The notes: a model not told the origin generated them from the letters alone. DNA of 64,000 nucleotides from Photobacterium sp. GJ3 (GCF_018199995.1 NZ_CP073578.1:744001-808000); one strand, 5' to 3'. Counted from the first letter of the stretch, positions 9,820-19,067 are shown. Translations and numbers: made by a program.

Positions 9820-10689
9820 ATGAAAATATTGATTACGGGTGCAAATGGCCAGGTCGGTCAAGCGCTTGTCAATAAACTTCAGGGTAAGGCTGAATTGCTC
9901 GCGGTTACACGCGAGCAATTGGACATTACCAATGAAGCAAGAGTACAAACACAAGTTCAGGCCTTTTTACCGGATGTCATTATCAATGCCGCAGCATATA
10001 CAGCAGTGGATAAAGCAGAGCAAGAACAGGAACTATCGCATCAAATTAATGCAGTCGGTCCTGAATTTTTGGCAAAAACCGCGGAAGGTATCAATGCAGC
10101 TTTGCTTCATATTTCGACTGATTATGTGTTTTCTGGTGAAAAGTCGGGTTGCTACAATGAGCTGGATGAAACGAACCCGCAAGGTGTTTATGGCCTAACG
10201 AAGTTAGCCGGCGAAAAGTTGGTGGCTGAATTTTGTTCGAAACATATTATATTGCGTACCGCCTGGGTCTTTCATGAAAATGGCGAAAATTTCGTGAAAA
10301 CAATGTTACGTTTGGGTAAGGAGCGAGATAGTCTGGGAATTGTAGGAGACCAGTTCGGTGGACCTACTTATGCCGATGATATTGCTGATGCGTTAATACA
10401 AATTGCACATCATATTACCAGTGGGATGCCAACGAATTATGGTATTTATCATTTTTCTGGCATGCCTCATGTTACTTGGTTTGACTTTGCTAGCGCCATT
10501 TTTGATGCCGCAGTAAAACATCAGGTGATCGATAAAAAACCTCAGCTAAATACAATTACGACAGCAGACTTTCCCACTCCTGCAAAACGACCAGCAAATT
10601 CAAAGCTAAATTGTGACAAAATTCAGCGTGAATTTGGGATTACACCAAGTAATTGGCATCTTGCTTTAGAACGAATTGAAGAATATTGA
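9820..10689 (+). CDS. rmlD: dTDP-4-dehydrorhamnose reductase RmlD
   Basis: 289 residues from ATG 9820 (MKILITGANGQVGQAL). SDR family: glycine motif TGANGQVG, NAAAYTAVDKAE, HISTDYVFSG and the YGLTKLAGE active-site Tyr/Lys. Last step of dTDP-L-rhamnose synthesis, an NAD(P)H-dependent reduction. Order rmlB-A-D-C with 16-base and 1-base gaps is the common gamma-proteobacterial arrangement. Confidence 0.96.
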   Translation: MKILITGANGQVGQALVNKLQGKAELLAVTREQLDITNEARVQTQVQAFLPDVIINAAAYTAVDKAEQEQELSHQINAVGPEFLAKTAEGINAALLHISTDYVFSGEKSGCYNELDETNPQGVYGLTKLAGEKLVAEFCSKHIILRTAWVFHENGENFVKTMLRLGKERDSLGIVGDQFGGPTYADDIADALIQIAHHITSGMPTNYGIYHFSGMPHVTWFDFASAIFDAAVKHQVIDKKPQLNTITTADFPTPAKRPANSKLNCDKIQREFGITPSNWHLALERIEEY

Positions 10690-10690
10690 T

Positions 10691-11236
10691 ATGAAAGTTA
10701 TAGAAACTAACATTCCGGATGTCAAAATTATTGAGCCTGCTGTATTTGGTGATGAGCGCGGTTTCTTTATGGAAACCTGGCAGCAGAAAAAATTTGAAGA
10801 GTTAGTGACGGGTAAACCGTGCCAATTTGTGCAGGACAACCATTCCAAGTCGAAAAAAGGCATCTTACGTGGGCTACATTACCAAACCGAAAATACTCAA
10901 GGTAAATTGGTTCGAGTAATCTCTGGTGAAGTATTTGATGTGGCAGTTGATATTCGTAAGAACTCGCCAACATTTGGCCAATGGGTTGGCGTATACCTTT
11001 CTGCAGAAAATAAACGACAACTTTGGGTGCCAGAAGGTTTTGCTCATGGATTCTATGTAACGAGTGATGAGGCTGAATTTGTTTATAAATGTACAGATTA
11101 CTATAACCCAAAATTTGAACATAGTATCATATGGAATGATCCATCTATTGGGATCGAATGGCCAGTAAATAATTCAATAATCTTGTCTGATAAAGATGAA
11201 AATGGCTCTTTGCTAGTAGAGGCTACAACACTTTGA
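10691..11236 (+). CDS. rmlC: dTDP-4-dehydrorhamnose 3,5-epimerase RmlC
   Basis: 181 residues from ATG 10691, one base after the rmlD stop. Cupin-fold epimerase motifs include GDERGFFMETWQ, FVQDNHSKSKKGILRGLHYQ (catalytic His) and VPEGFAHGFYV. Third step of dTDP-L-rhamnose synthesis. It marks the right border of the moderate-GC part of the operon: directly after it base composition falls sharply. Confidence 0.96.
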   Translation: MKVIETNIPDVKIIEPAVFGDERGFFMETWQQKKFEELVTGKPCQFVQDNHSKSKKGILRGLHYQTENTQGKLVRVISGEVFDVAVDIRKNSPTFGQWVGVYLSAENKRQLWVPEGFAHGFYVTSDEAEFVYKCTDYYNPKFEHSIIWNDPSIGIEWPVNNSIILSDKDENGSLLVEATTL

Positions 11237-11244
11237 TTAAAAAT

Positions 11245-12210
11245 ATGAAGCGAGAAGTGAAGAGAATCATTAATTGTTTGAAAATGATTCCTGACTATTT
11301 TTATGACTACAGAAACTATGCAAAGCATTCATTACATGTAGGGCGTTATCGAGAAGAAGAACATGCGTTTGGATTGATAATTCGCATTTATCATACTATT
11401 GAAAAAGGCTTATCAATAACTAATAAAAAGCCAGAGTTTGGATTGGACAGTATCCATTGGTTGCAAAATATTATTATTGAAAACCTAAGTGAATCAGAAA
11501 GGAAAAACAAGCATGTTCAAAGCGCTATAATCACATTAAAAAAATATTTTGAAATTAATAAGAACGATAAAAATAGCCAAAAGTATTTATTTGAAGAAGA
11601 GAGGTTCAACAGAGTCGTTTCAGGGTTCTACACTGGTGGAATAAATGGCGGCACAAAGAGATTAAATGTTATCAATAATTGGGTTGATTACTCAACATTC
11701 TTTAAAAATAGAAGTAGTACACGTGAGTTCAATACAGATGTTATATCAGACGAAGATATTAAGAAAATTATTTCGATAGCAAAGCATTGCCCATCTGCAT
11801 GTAATAGACAAGCTATAAAAATATTTTACTCTACATCTTTAATAAAAAATAAAGATATTCTTTCATTACAAAACGGAAGTCGTACATTCAGAGATAAGGT
11901 ACCAGGTGTTATGATTGTTTGTTCTGATATTAGGTATCAGGAGGGGCATGAAGAGAGAAATTTAGGTTACATTGAGGGTGGAATATGGGTTATGTCCTTG
12001 ATTAATGCAATGCACTCATTAAACTTTGGTTCTTGTGCATTAAACTGGTGTGTATCAAGAAAAACAGATCAGAAACTAAAGCAATTAATAGATATACCAG
12101 ATTATTATCAGATTTCTGCATTGATTGCATTTGGATATCCGGATAAAGACCAGTTAGTTCCATATTCTTTAAGGAAAAATAGTCAAGATTTTATGGAAGA
12201 AATTAAGTAG
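11245..12210 (+). CDS. Nitroreductase-family flavoprotein of the polysaccharide cluster
   Basis: 321 residues from ATG 11245; a TTG at 11233 overlapping the rmlC stop is an alternative. The first 150 residues have no family I recognise (basic and alpha-helical by composition). From about residue 155 the nitroreductase fold begins: SSTREFNTDVISDEDIKKII, the flavin-contacting CPSACNRQAIKI, VPGVMIVCSDI and a C-terminal GFGYPD-like AFGYPDKDQL. FMN-dependent oxidoreductases of this superfamily appear in many polysaccharide clusters with unknown substrates. Its AT-rich composition matches the downstream genes. Two genes further lies a MurA-like enolpyruvyl transferase; reduction of an enolpyruvyl ether is a speculative job. 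Confidence 0.8.
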   Translation: MKREVKRIINCLKMIPDYFYDYRNYAKHSLHVGRYREEEHAFGLIIRIYHTIEKGLSITNKKPEFGLDSIHWLQNIIIENLSESERKNKHVQSAIITLKKYFEINKNDKNSQKYLFEEERFNRVVSGFYTGGINGGTKRLNVINNWVDYSTFFKNRSSTREFNTDVISDEDIKKIISIAKHCPSACNRQAIKIFYSTSLIKNKDILSLQNGSRTFRDKVPGVMIVCSDIRYQEGHEERNLGYIEGGIWVMSLINAMHSLNFGSCALNWCVSRKTDQKLKQLIDIPDYYQISALIAFGYPDKDQLVPYSLRKNSQDFMEEIK

Positions 12211-12220
12211 AGTTTATAAA

Positions 12221-13486
12221 TTGTATCAATTAATTCTTTTGTTTGCTGAGAGGTTTTTTCGTCTTGGTGTTGGGCTAACATCCTCAATATTAATTGCAAG
12301 AACACTTGGTGCTGAACAATTTGGTCTTATTTCATCAGATCTTGCAATTAGAAGTATAATAATTGTATTACTTAGCTTGGGCTTAGAAAGTTATGTACTT
12401 AGAGAGTCTTCTTTAAAAGAATCCTCTAAGCTGTTTAGCTCTCATTTTTTGGTTAGATTAGTATTAAATTCACTTTATTTATTTGTGGCTTTAGTTATAT
12501 TTAATTTGGGAGATGTGGATTTAGCTACTACTGTCATATTGATATCAGCTTTTTTTAATTTATTTGATGTTAGAGAAATACAGTTTAAAGCTAAGAAAAA
12601 GGTGAAAGAGCTTTGTATTATTTCTATAGCAATTTATTCAATAGTTTTGGCTGCAAGAATTTATGGCAGCTATAATAAAATGGGTTTGGATTATTTTGCA
12701 TATACTTACGCTCTTGAATATATTTTAGGTTTAATTGCATTTTTTGTATACAAAAGAAAAGACCAAAAAATAATAATAAGCTATGAAGTTATTACTTTAG
12801 CATCTCAATTATTTAAGCAAGGTGGTTTTTTAGTTGCCTCGGCTCTGTCTGTTATTGCATTTTCTAAAATAGATATTATCATGTTAGAAAATATTGATGG
12901 TCCAAGCTCTGCTGGTATTTATAGTGCAGCAACACGGATTTCAGAAATGTGGTTCATGATACCAGCAATTATAATGAGCTATTTGATACCTAGGATAGAA
13001 GGACAAGCAAAAAAAATTTTTGAGACTGAAGTATTTGGAATGCAAATAACAGTTGCATTGTCATATTTTTTCTTAATTGTTGTTTATTTTTGTTCAGAAC
13101 CATTAATAACTTTTTTATACGGCAATGATTATATAGCTGCTTCCAATATATTAAAGATACACGCTGTTGCAAGTATTTTTGTGTCACTTGGCACTTCACA
13201 AGCAGTTTTTTTCTATAGAAATAATCTTGTGTGGTACTCTACTGTAAAGAATGTAGTAGCAGTCTGTTGTGCTATAGGGTTGAATTATATCTTTATTCCA
13301 AAGTATGGAGCACAAGGTGCTGCAATTGCGACAGTGTTAGCTTTTTCAGTGTCCACATTAATAATGAATGCTTTAAACAAAAGAACTAATGAAATATTTA
13401 TTCAAAATATTAGAGCATTGCTTTTATTAGATATAATCGAAATTTTAAATTTATTAAGAGAGAAAAATGTCAAGTCTAGTTGTTAA
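12221..13486 (+). CDS. wzx: Wzx-type oligosaccharide flippase
   Basis: 421 residues, very hydrophobic with about 12 predicted membrane segments; start FAERFFRLGVGLTSSILIAR and TLGAEQFG match the Wzx/RfbX (MATE/MOP superfamily) N-terminal pattern. Flips undecaprenyl-linked repeat units across the inner membrane. The only start I can find is TTG at 12221; the frame stays open upstream into the preceding gene without ATG, GTG or a clear ribosome site, so the N-terminus is uncertain by some 10 residues. It overlaps the MurA-like gene by 20 bases. Strongly AT-rich. Confidence 0.88.
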   Translation: MYQLILLFAERFFRLGVGLTSSILIARTLGAEQFGLISSDLAIRSIIIVLLSLGLESYVLRESSLKESSKLFSSHFLVRLVLNSLYLFVALVIFNLGDVDLATTVILISAFFNLFDVREIQFKAKKKVKELCIISIAIYSIVLAARIYGSYNKMGLDYFAYTYALEYILGLIAFFVYKRKDQKIIISYEVITLASQLFKQGGFLVASALSVIAFSKIDIIMLENIDGPSSAGIYSAATRISEMWFMIPAIIMSYLIPRIEGQAKKIFETEVFGMQITVALSYFFLIVVYFCSEPLITFLYGNDYIAASNILKIHAVASIFVSLGTSQAVFFYRNNLVWYSTVKNVVAVCCAIGLNYIFIPKYGAQGAAIATVLAFSVSTLIMNALNKRTNEIFIQNIRALLLLDIIEILNLLREKNVKSSC

Positions 13487-14750
13487 AAATGTAAAAGAAA
13501 TTCAAGGCGAGGTGAAAATTTCAGGAGCAAAGAATAGCACGCTTCCTTTAATGTGCGCATCTCTCTTATCAAGAAAATCCTTGTTTACTAATACACCAGT
13601 ATTAAGAGATACAGAGATTTTAGGGAACATTTTGCAGACAATTGGTGTTGAATTCACCCATTCAGATAACGAAATATGCTTAGAAATTCCAGATCTTCCA
13701 TCAAATATTGAAATTACAACTGAATTAGCAGCTAAGATCAGATACTCAACCATCTTAATGGGAGCTCTAGTTGGTGCTGGTGTTAAAACGTTTAAATTAG
13801 GGCTGTCTGGAGGATGCTCTTCATTTGGTGAACGCCCGATCGATATTCATTTGGATTTTTTTAAAAGTATTGGTTGTAAAATTACAGAACATATTGATCA
13901 TATAGAGTTTGATAATAAAGAAATTGTTGAATCATTTAATTATACTTTACGTTTTCCTAGTGTTGGAGCAACAAATAACATATTGATCTCTGCAGCAACT
14001 ATGAAGAGCCCTTGTATTGTTCGAAATATTGCCATCGAGCCAGAGATCATTGACTTAGTGGAATACCTAGAAAAAGTGGGAGTGGAAGTTGAGTTCATAT
14101 CTGAGCGAGATGTAAAAATCACACCTAATACGGAGAACCATAGACCAAGTGTTGAACATCGGGTTATCTCTGATCGTATTGAAGCTATTAGCTATATAGT
14201 TCTTGGCGCAATGCATGCTAAACACGAACTAACAGTAAGTAATGTTGAAATTGAATATATTAAGCAACCCTTGGAATACTTGAAGTCTCTTGGTTTAGAC
14301 TTTGAAGTAAAAAAACATGAACGAATGGTTATCGTTCGAAAAGCAAAAGCACTTGATGTGAAGGACTTGGAAGTTGGTGTTTATCCAATGATAGGTACAG
14401 ATTATCAACCTGTTATTGCTATGTTACTGGCATATGCCGCTGATAAACCTGTAAAAGTGATAGACCCAATATATCCAAAACGTTTCAAGTATTTAGAAGA
14501 AGCGATGAAGATAGGTTTAAGTGCTGAAGTTGGTACAGGTGAGTCAACAATTTATAGTTTATCTCTTAAAGATATAAATAACAATGTTGGCTTATATTCT
14601 CATGATCTACGGGCTGGGTTCGCTATGCTATTACTGGCAATATTTTATCCAGGTTTGATCAATGTAGATAATGCTGTTCAAGTACTTAGAGGGTATTCTT
14701 TAATAGAACAAAAAATGAAGAATATTGGCATCGAAATTCAACTTACTTGA
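13467..14750 (+). CDS. MurA-like enolpyruvyl (carboxyvinyl) transferase in capsule operon
   Basis: 427 residues, close to the length of MurA (about 419). EPT/RT3-fold family. Key positions of E. coli MurA are all recognisable: Lys22-Asn23 in SGAKNS; a catalytic Cys117 in LSGGCSSFGERPID (one residue longer than the usual GGC-to-RP loop); Asp312 in MIGTDYQP; Arg382 in DLRAGFAMLLL. So it should transfer enolpyruvate from PEP to a UDP-amino sugar or related acceptor. MurA of peptidoglycan synthesis is normally encoded elsewhere, and this AT-rich copy between flippase and glycosyltransferases is more likely dedicated to a polysaccharide sugar. Acceptor and product are unknown. Confidence 0.85.
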   Translation: MSSLVVKNVKEIQGEVKISGAKNSTLPLMCASLLSRKSLFTNTPVLRDTEILGNILQTIGVEFTHSDNEICLEIPDLPSNIEITTELAAKIRYSTILMGALVGAGVKTFKLGLSGGCSSFGERPIDIHLDFFKSIGCKITEHIDHIEFDNKEIVESFNYTLRFPSVGATNNILISAATMKSPCIVRNIAIEPEIIDLVEYLEKVGVEVEFISERDVKITPNTENHRPSVEHRVISDRIEAISYIVLGAMHAKHELTVSNVEIEYIKQPLEYLKSLGLDFEVKKHERMVIVRKAKALDVKDLEVGVYPMIGTDYQPVIAMLLAYAADKPVKVIDPIYPKRFKYLEEAMKIGLSAEVGTGESTIYSLSLKDINNNVGLYSHDLRAGFAMLLLAIFYPGLINVDNAVQVLRGYSLIEQKMKNIGIEIQLT

Positions 14751-14751
14751 A

Positions 14752-15894
14752 ATGGATTATACTAAAAGTATGAAATGCGTTTTCTTTATAAATACAATTA
14801 ACCGCGGTGGTTCAGAACAATATGTATATAGCTTGGCAAAGCAACTTAAGGAAAAAAAATCTGCTGAAATAGTTATTATATCTAGTAATGGTGTTATGGC
14901 AGAGTTTTTAAGAGAATGTGGTTACAAGGTTGTTTTAATCCCATTTGTTGGGATTAATGCTGATAGGGTATCCGATTTACCAATAAAGCATAGATTATTT
15001 TATAGAAATTGGTTTTGGTTAAAGTTCTTTTATAGAGCTTATTTAGGTCAATATGTAAAAGGTGCAGATTTTTTTATATCACAGCAAGGCTATCCGACAA
15101 TAGTGGCTTCTGCTTTATTAAGAGCTGTACCTCATATAAATATAGTCCATCATATACTTCCTAATGAGTATACCAGTATTTATAACGAACTTAATATTAA
15201 TCCGAACAAGTTTGTTGCTGTTAGTGAAGAAGTAAGAGATTTCCTGGCTAGTAAAGGGGTTTATAATTCCGAGGTTATTCAAAATCCCATAGATATACCA
15301 AATTTAGCACAAGATGAAATAAGTGAAAGTAAGAAACATAATATTGTACTTCTTAGCCATTTACATGAAGAAAAAAGAAGTACAATAGAAAGCTTTTTAG
15401 GTTTTGTTGAGAAAGCTGATATTGAAGAATATAGTTTCACTGTTATCGGAGATATATCTAGTGCATATGCAAGTGAAATATATACGAGATATAATCATAT
15501 TGTAAGATTTACTGGCTCCTTAGCTCGAGATGAGCTTTTGATTGAGTTAAATCATGCTGATTGTGTAATTGCCGTTGGTCGCTCAGCTTTAGAAGCATTA
15601 CTATTAAAAAAGAAAGTTATAATGGCTGGGCATATTATTGGTAAAAATGGTGGTAATTTTGGTGGTTTGTTGACATCTGAAAATATTACAGAGGCTGCTT
15701 ATTATAATTATTCAGGTCGACATGCAAAGGATATTACTTCAAAAGATAAAATTGCTTCTTGCATACAAGAGTCTCAAATAATATCACCGAATGAAATTGA
15801 AATAATCGTAAGAGAACTTGAGAGTAGACATTTACCTAATATTGTCATGAACAAATTTTTATCGGTGGTAGATGATGTTAGAAAAGAAATCTAA
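14752..15894 (+). CDS. Glycosyltransferase, GT-B fold (GT4-like)
   Basis: About 380 residues from ATG 14752 (MDYTKSMKC); ATG 14770 is an alternative. N-terminal INTINRGGSEQYVYSLA is the typical GT4 acceptor-domain opening, and the C-terminal half has VIGDISSAY, IVRFTGSLARDELL and ADCVIAVGRSALEALLLKKKV, a donor-binding pattern with the Glu-containing loop weakly kept. Predicted to add one sugar to the lipid-linked repeat unit; the sugar cannot be read from sequence. It follows the MurA-like gene by one base. Confidence 0.82.
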   Translation: MDYTKSMKCVFFINTINRGGSEQYVYSLAKQLKEKKSAEIVIISSNGVMAEFLRECGYKVVLIPFVGINADRVSDLPIKHRLFYRNWFWLKFFYRAYLGQYVKGADFFISQQGYPTIVASALLRAVPHINIVHHILPNEYTSIYNELNINPNKFVAVSEEVRDFLASKGVYNSEVIQNPIDIPNLAQDEISESKKHNIVLLSHLHEEKRSTIESFLGFVEKADIEEYSFTVIGDISSAYASEIYTRYNHIVRFTGSLARDELLIELNHADCVIAVGRSALEALLLKKKVIMAGHIIGKNGGNFGGLLTSENITEAAYYNYSGRHAKDITSKDKIASCIQESQIISPNEIEIIVRELESRHLPNIVMNKFLSVVDDVRKEI

Positions 15895-16672
15895 GGTACT
15901 GTTACTTATAGTTGTTTATAATAAATTGATTGAAAACATTCCCGCGCCAAGAACTTTTCTCTTAGATTCTGATGATGTTGCAACTTCATTAGAAAGAGAA
16001 GTTATCATTTGGGATAATAGTACTGAAGATGAATATAGGAAAGAAAATAAAAATCATGCTTTAAATGCAGGCTATAGGTATTTAACAAATAATCGCAATT
16101 GCTCATTAAGTTATGTTTATAACTTTGTTATAGCTACACATGATTTTGATTATATTGTTATTTCTGATGATGACTCAAACTACTGCAAAAATTACTTATC
16201 TAGTTTAGAGAAGGTTATTAATGAAAAGCAATTGGTAGCTATTCCTCAAGTTTTTTCAAACGGAAAACTGTACAGCCCTGCGAAACTTGGGGTAGTAGTT
16301 GGAAAACATCTAAAGCATATTTCTCCAGGAATTAATTATGGTTTAATTGGTATAACTAGTGGAGTTATTATCAATAAGATTGTTTTCGAAGATTGCAGAA
16401 TAAAGTTTGATGAGCAGTTAGATTTTTATGGGATTGATACAGATTTTTTCCTTAATCTGAAAAAGGAAAAAATTCCAGTATATGTTCTTAATGAAACGAT
16501 TGAGCATGATCTTTCAATGGAAAGTGAAAATCTAACATTTGAAGAAAAAATAAATGGTTTTAGGTATAAAAATAATAAGTCAGCCATGATTTATATCAAT
16601 AAAAAAAGAACATTATTTCATTATTTAATGTGTCGACTATATTATTTTTTATATGAAACTATTAAAGGATGA
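15872..16672 (+). CDS. Glycosyltransferase, GT2-like (GT-A fold)
   Basis: 266 residues, ATG 15872 overlapping the previous gene by 23 bases. Opens with the beta-strand VLLLIVVYNK, has EVIIWDNSTEDEYR and the acidic metal-binding motif VISDDDSNY near residue 100, and ends with DFYGIDTDFFLNL; these fit family 2 glycosyltransferases. Predicted repeat-unit assembly enzyme on the cytoplasmic membrane face. Specificity unknown. Confidence 0.82.
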   Translation: MMLEKKSKVLLLIVVYNKLIENIPAPRTFLLDSDDVATSLEREVIIWDNSTEDEYRKENKNHALNAGYRYLTNNRNCSLSYVYNFVIATHDFDYIVISDDDSNYCKNYLSSLEKVINEKQLVAIPQVFSNGKLYSPAKLGVVVGKHLKHISPGINYGLIGITSGVIINKIVFEDCRIKFDEQLDFYGIDTDFFLNLKKEKIPVYVLNETIEHDLSMESENLTFEEKINGFRYKNNKSAMIYINKKRTLFHYLMCRLYYFLYETIKG

Positions 16673-16677
16673 ATTAA

Positions 16678-17787
16678 GTGGAGAAATATTACCTCTGTCA
16701 TTTATATGATGATTTTAGTGGCAGCCCGAAAGTTTTATCGCAGTTAGTAAATGTACTAAACAATCAAGAGTTAGATAATGTTTCCATTTTGGGGTCTTCT
16801 AGCTCAGGATTTATTTCGAAGGTTTCTTCAAGCACTGAGCGTTTTTTTTATAAACGATCTAATAATAAAGCACTCACACTTTTTTATTATTTGCTAAGTC
16901 AGTTTATTTTGTTTTTTAAACTTTCATTTATGTTGTTTAAAGATAGGAAAATAAAAAATAAAGTGGTTGTTGTTAATACATTACTTCCATTTTCGGCATC
17001 CTTAGCTGGTAAGATATTTGCTAACAAAACTATATTATATTCACATGAGATTTCAATTAAGCCTCTAGTACTGAATTCTTTTCTTTTAAAATTCCATTCT
17101 ATCTTTGTAGATAAAGTAATTTATGTATCAAATTTTTTAGCAAATGAGTTAAAAAATAAATTACTATGTGATTATAGTGTCGTACATAATTCTTTAGACT
17201 CTATATATATAGAGTCTAAAATGACTGACCAAGAGTTAGAAAAAAAATGGAGTGGAAAAACAATTTTAATGCTGTCTTCGCTAAAAGACTATAAAGGAAT
17301 TCCTGAGTTTATTCAGTTGGCTAGCAATATGAAAAATGAAGGTCTTACGTTTACTCTGATTGCCAACTGTGAACCTTATGAAGGTGAGACCTATTTTTCA
17401 AGATTTAGCTTACCACATAACTTAAATATACTTTACAGACCATCAGATTTGTTAAAATGGTACCAAAAGTCATTTCTGGTATTAAATATGTCTAGACAGA
17501 ATGGTTGGATTGAAACTTTCGGTTTAACTCTTATTGAGGGGATGTCTCAGTTCAATCCTGTTATAGCACCAATAGTTGGAGGACCAGTAGAAGTTGTATC
17601 TAATTCTGATTCTGGTTTTTTGATTGATTCTAGAAATTTAAATACAATACAAAAAACAATTCTTGATGTCGCTGATAATTATAATTATTGGTTAGTCCTG
17701 GCGCGGAATGCAAAATTAAGAGCACATGATTTCAGTTTCGCTAAATATGAACAAAAAATAGTGGACGAGATTAAAGAAATTAATTGA
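16678..17787 (+). CDS. Glycosyltransferase family 4
   Basis: 369 residues from GTG 16678. N-terminal half with VVVNTLLPFSASLAGKIFA and YSHEISI; C-terminal half with TILMLSSLKDYKGIPEFIQL, and the GT4 donor motif ETFGLTLIEGMSQFNPVIAP with the EX7E-type acidic residues, then GGPVEVV. Retaining glycosyltransferase of the repeat-unit pathway; donor not determinable. A perfect 28-base palindrome lies within it (17193-17220). Confidence 0.86.
   Translation: MEKYYLCHLYDDFSGSPKVLSQLVNVLNNQELDNVSILGSSSSGFISKVSSSTERFFYKRSNNKALTLFYYLLSQFILFFKLSFMLFKDRKIKNKVVVVNTLLPFSASLAGKIFANKTILYSHEISIKPLVLNSFLLKFHSIFVDKVIYVSNFLANELKNKLLCDYSVVHNSLDSIYIESKMTDQELEKKWSGKTILMLSSLKDYKGIPEFIQLASNMKNEGLTFTLIANCEPYEGETYFSRFSLPHNLNILYRPSDLLKWYQKSFLVLNMSRQNGWIETFGLTLIEGMSQFNPVIAPIVGGPVEVVSNSDSGFLIDSRNLNTIQKTILDVADNYNYWLVLARNAKLRAHDFSFAKYEQKIVDEIKEIN
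17193..17220. repeat. Perfect 28-bp palindrome inside a glycosyltransferase gene
   Basis: The left arm TTTAGACTCTATAT is followed immediately by its exact reverse complement ATATAGAGTCTAAA. Symmetry stops at both ends (C at 17192, A at 17221). It encodes the segment LDSIYIES in the glycosyltransferase, so it is not a spacer. Confidence 0.9.
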
Positions 17788-17810
17788 TTTCGTTTAATGA
17801 AATTGAAGTA

Positions 17811-19067
17811 ATGCAAAAGTTTGTCCTGAATTCTTATCGCGGGAAGTTTTTAAATATGGAATTTTTAAAAATATTTGATATTTTATATTTTTGTGTGATT
17901 TCAGGTTTGTTTATATTGTTTATGTCTTTAAGAGTCAATTTCACAATAATTCTGTGTGCATTTACAATATTTCTTGCCTATTATGATTTCTTTTTCTTAA
18001 AATTAAAAGAAAATCTAGCATACTTCGAGCCTTTCATCACTAGCGCGTTGTATGATTTCTTTGTATTATTATTATTTTCTATTGCTGTTTTTCAGGTTAT
18101 TAAAGATAGAAATATCAACAAATCTTGTCTTTGGGTTTTGTTATTTGTTATTTTGTTATCTTTAAATGGGGTGCTTCATTACGATCTATCAAGTGTTGTA
18201 GTTGGATATAGGTCTTATATATCAATTTTATTGCTTTCATTTTCGCTTGTAGTATGCGGAAGGAAAGTAAGCCTTCATCGATACATGACATTTTTAATAA
18301 CGTTTATATTTATACCAAACATCACATTTGCTTTATATCAATATTTAAACTATTCCAGTGTAGAGGACTTTTGGTTTTACTCTGCCTATAATGATTTAAA
18401 TTTAGAGCTTTTTTATTGGGATTTTTTCAGAGATGATGTAATTCGACCGTTTGGTTTTTTTACGAGCACTTTAGGCATTGGTTTTCTAAGTCTTTCTGTA
18501 TTTATGTATAGTCTTACATATAACTATAAGTTTCGCACTATAATATTAATTTTAAGTTTGGTAGCTATTTACATAACAGGTGTTAGAACTTTTTTCCTCG
18601 CTGGAGTGTTATTTATTTCTTTGAAATTTATCTTATCAAAAGATTTTCCTTTGAAGAGAACGATGCTTTATTTGTCAGTTCCTTTGAGTTTCTTGATTAC
18701 TATTGCTGCTATTAGTTATTTTTCTAATGATCTTTCTGCATTGGGACGAATTTATCAGTGGGGCGAAGTTGCAAACTTTGTATTCAGTAATCCTATCGGT
18801 ACTGGAATTGGTATTGTTGGTCCTGGGTTAACTTTCTGGCCGGATTCACAGCTGATTGCATTTTTATATATGGGAGGAGCACTTAGCTTGGTTTTATACT
18901 TGTATTTTTACAACCTCCTTTTTCAGTATAGTAATAGCTATCATTTTGCGGTTTCTTCTTCTTGCGTTCTGTTTTATTTAATGTTGTTCCAAAATATTGG
19001 CTTTGGATTTTTTTGGTTGTTTATGATCGCAATTTATTTTAATTCGGATAATAAAGTAGATTTATGA
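17811..19067 (+). CDS. wzy: Wzy-like polysaccharide polymerase
   Basis: About 418 residues from ATG 17811; TTG 17784 (overlapping the previous stop) or ATG 17856 are other options. Some 10-11 hydrophobic membrane segments with a larger hydrophilic loop in the second half (YSSVEDFWFYSAYNDLNLE and following). ITGVRTFFLAG and IGTGIGIVGPG resemble the O-antigen ligase/polymerase domain. Wzy proteins share little sequence, so the call rests on topology and position next to Wzx and glycosyltransferases. It would polymerise repeat units in the periplasm. Ends in ATGA with the next gene. Confidence 0.78.
   Translation: MQKFVLNSYRGKFLNMEFLKIFDILYFCVISGLFILFMSLRVNFTIILCAFTIFLAYYDFFFLKLKENLAYFEPFITSALYDFFVLLLFSIAVFQVIKDRNINKSCLWVLLFVILLSLNGVLHYDLSSVVVGYRSYISILLLSFSLVVCGRKVSLHRYMTFLITFIFIPNITFALYQYLNYSSVEDFWFYSAYNDLNLELFYWDFFRDDVIRPFGFFTSTLGIGFLSLSVFMYSLTYNYKFRTIILILSLVAIYITGVRTFFLAGVLFISLKFILSKDFPLKRTMLYLSVPLSFLITIAAISYFSNDLSALGRIYQWGEVANFVFSNPIGTGIGIVGPGLTFWPDSQLIAFLYMGGALSLVLYLYFYNLLFQYSNSYHFAVSSSCVLFYLMLFQNIGFGFFWLFMIAIYFNSDNKVDL

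Noticed and set aside
13467..14750. Reading the MurA-like gene as the housekeeping murA
   Set aside because: It lies inside an AT-rich polysaccharide cassette and has a longer Cys loop; housekeeping murA is normally found in a different gene context. A whole-genome check would settle it.
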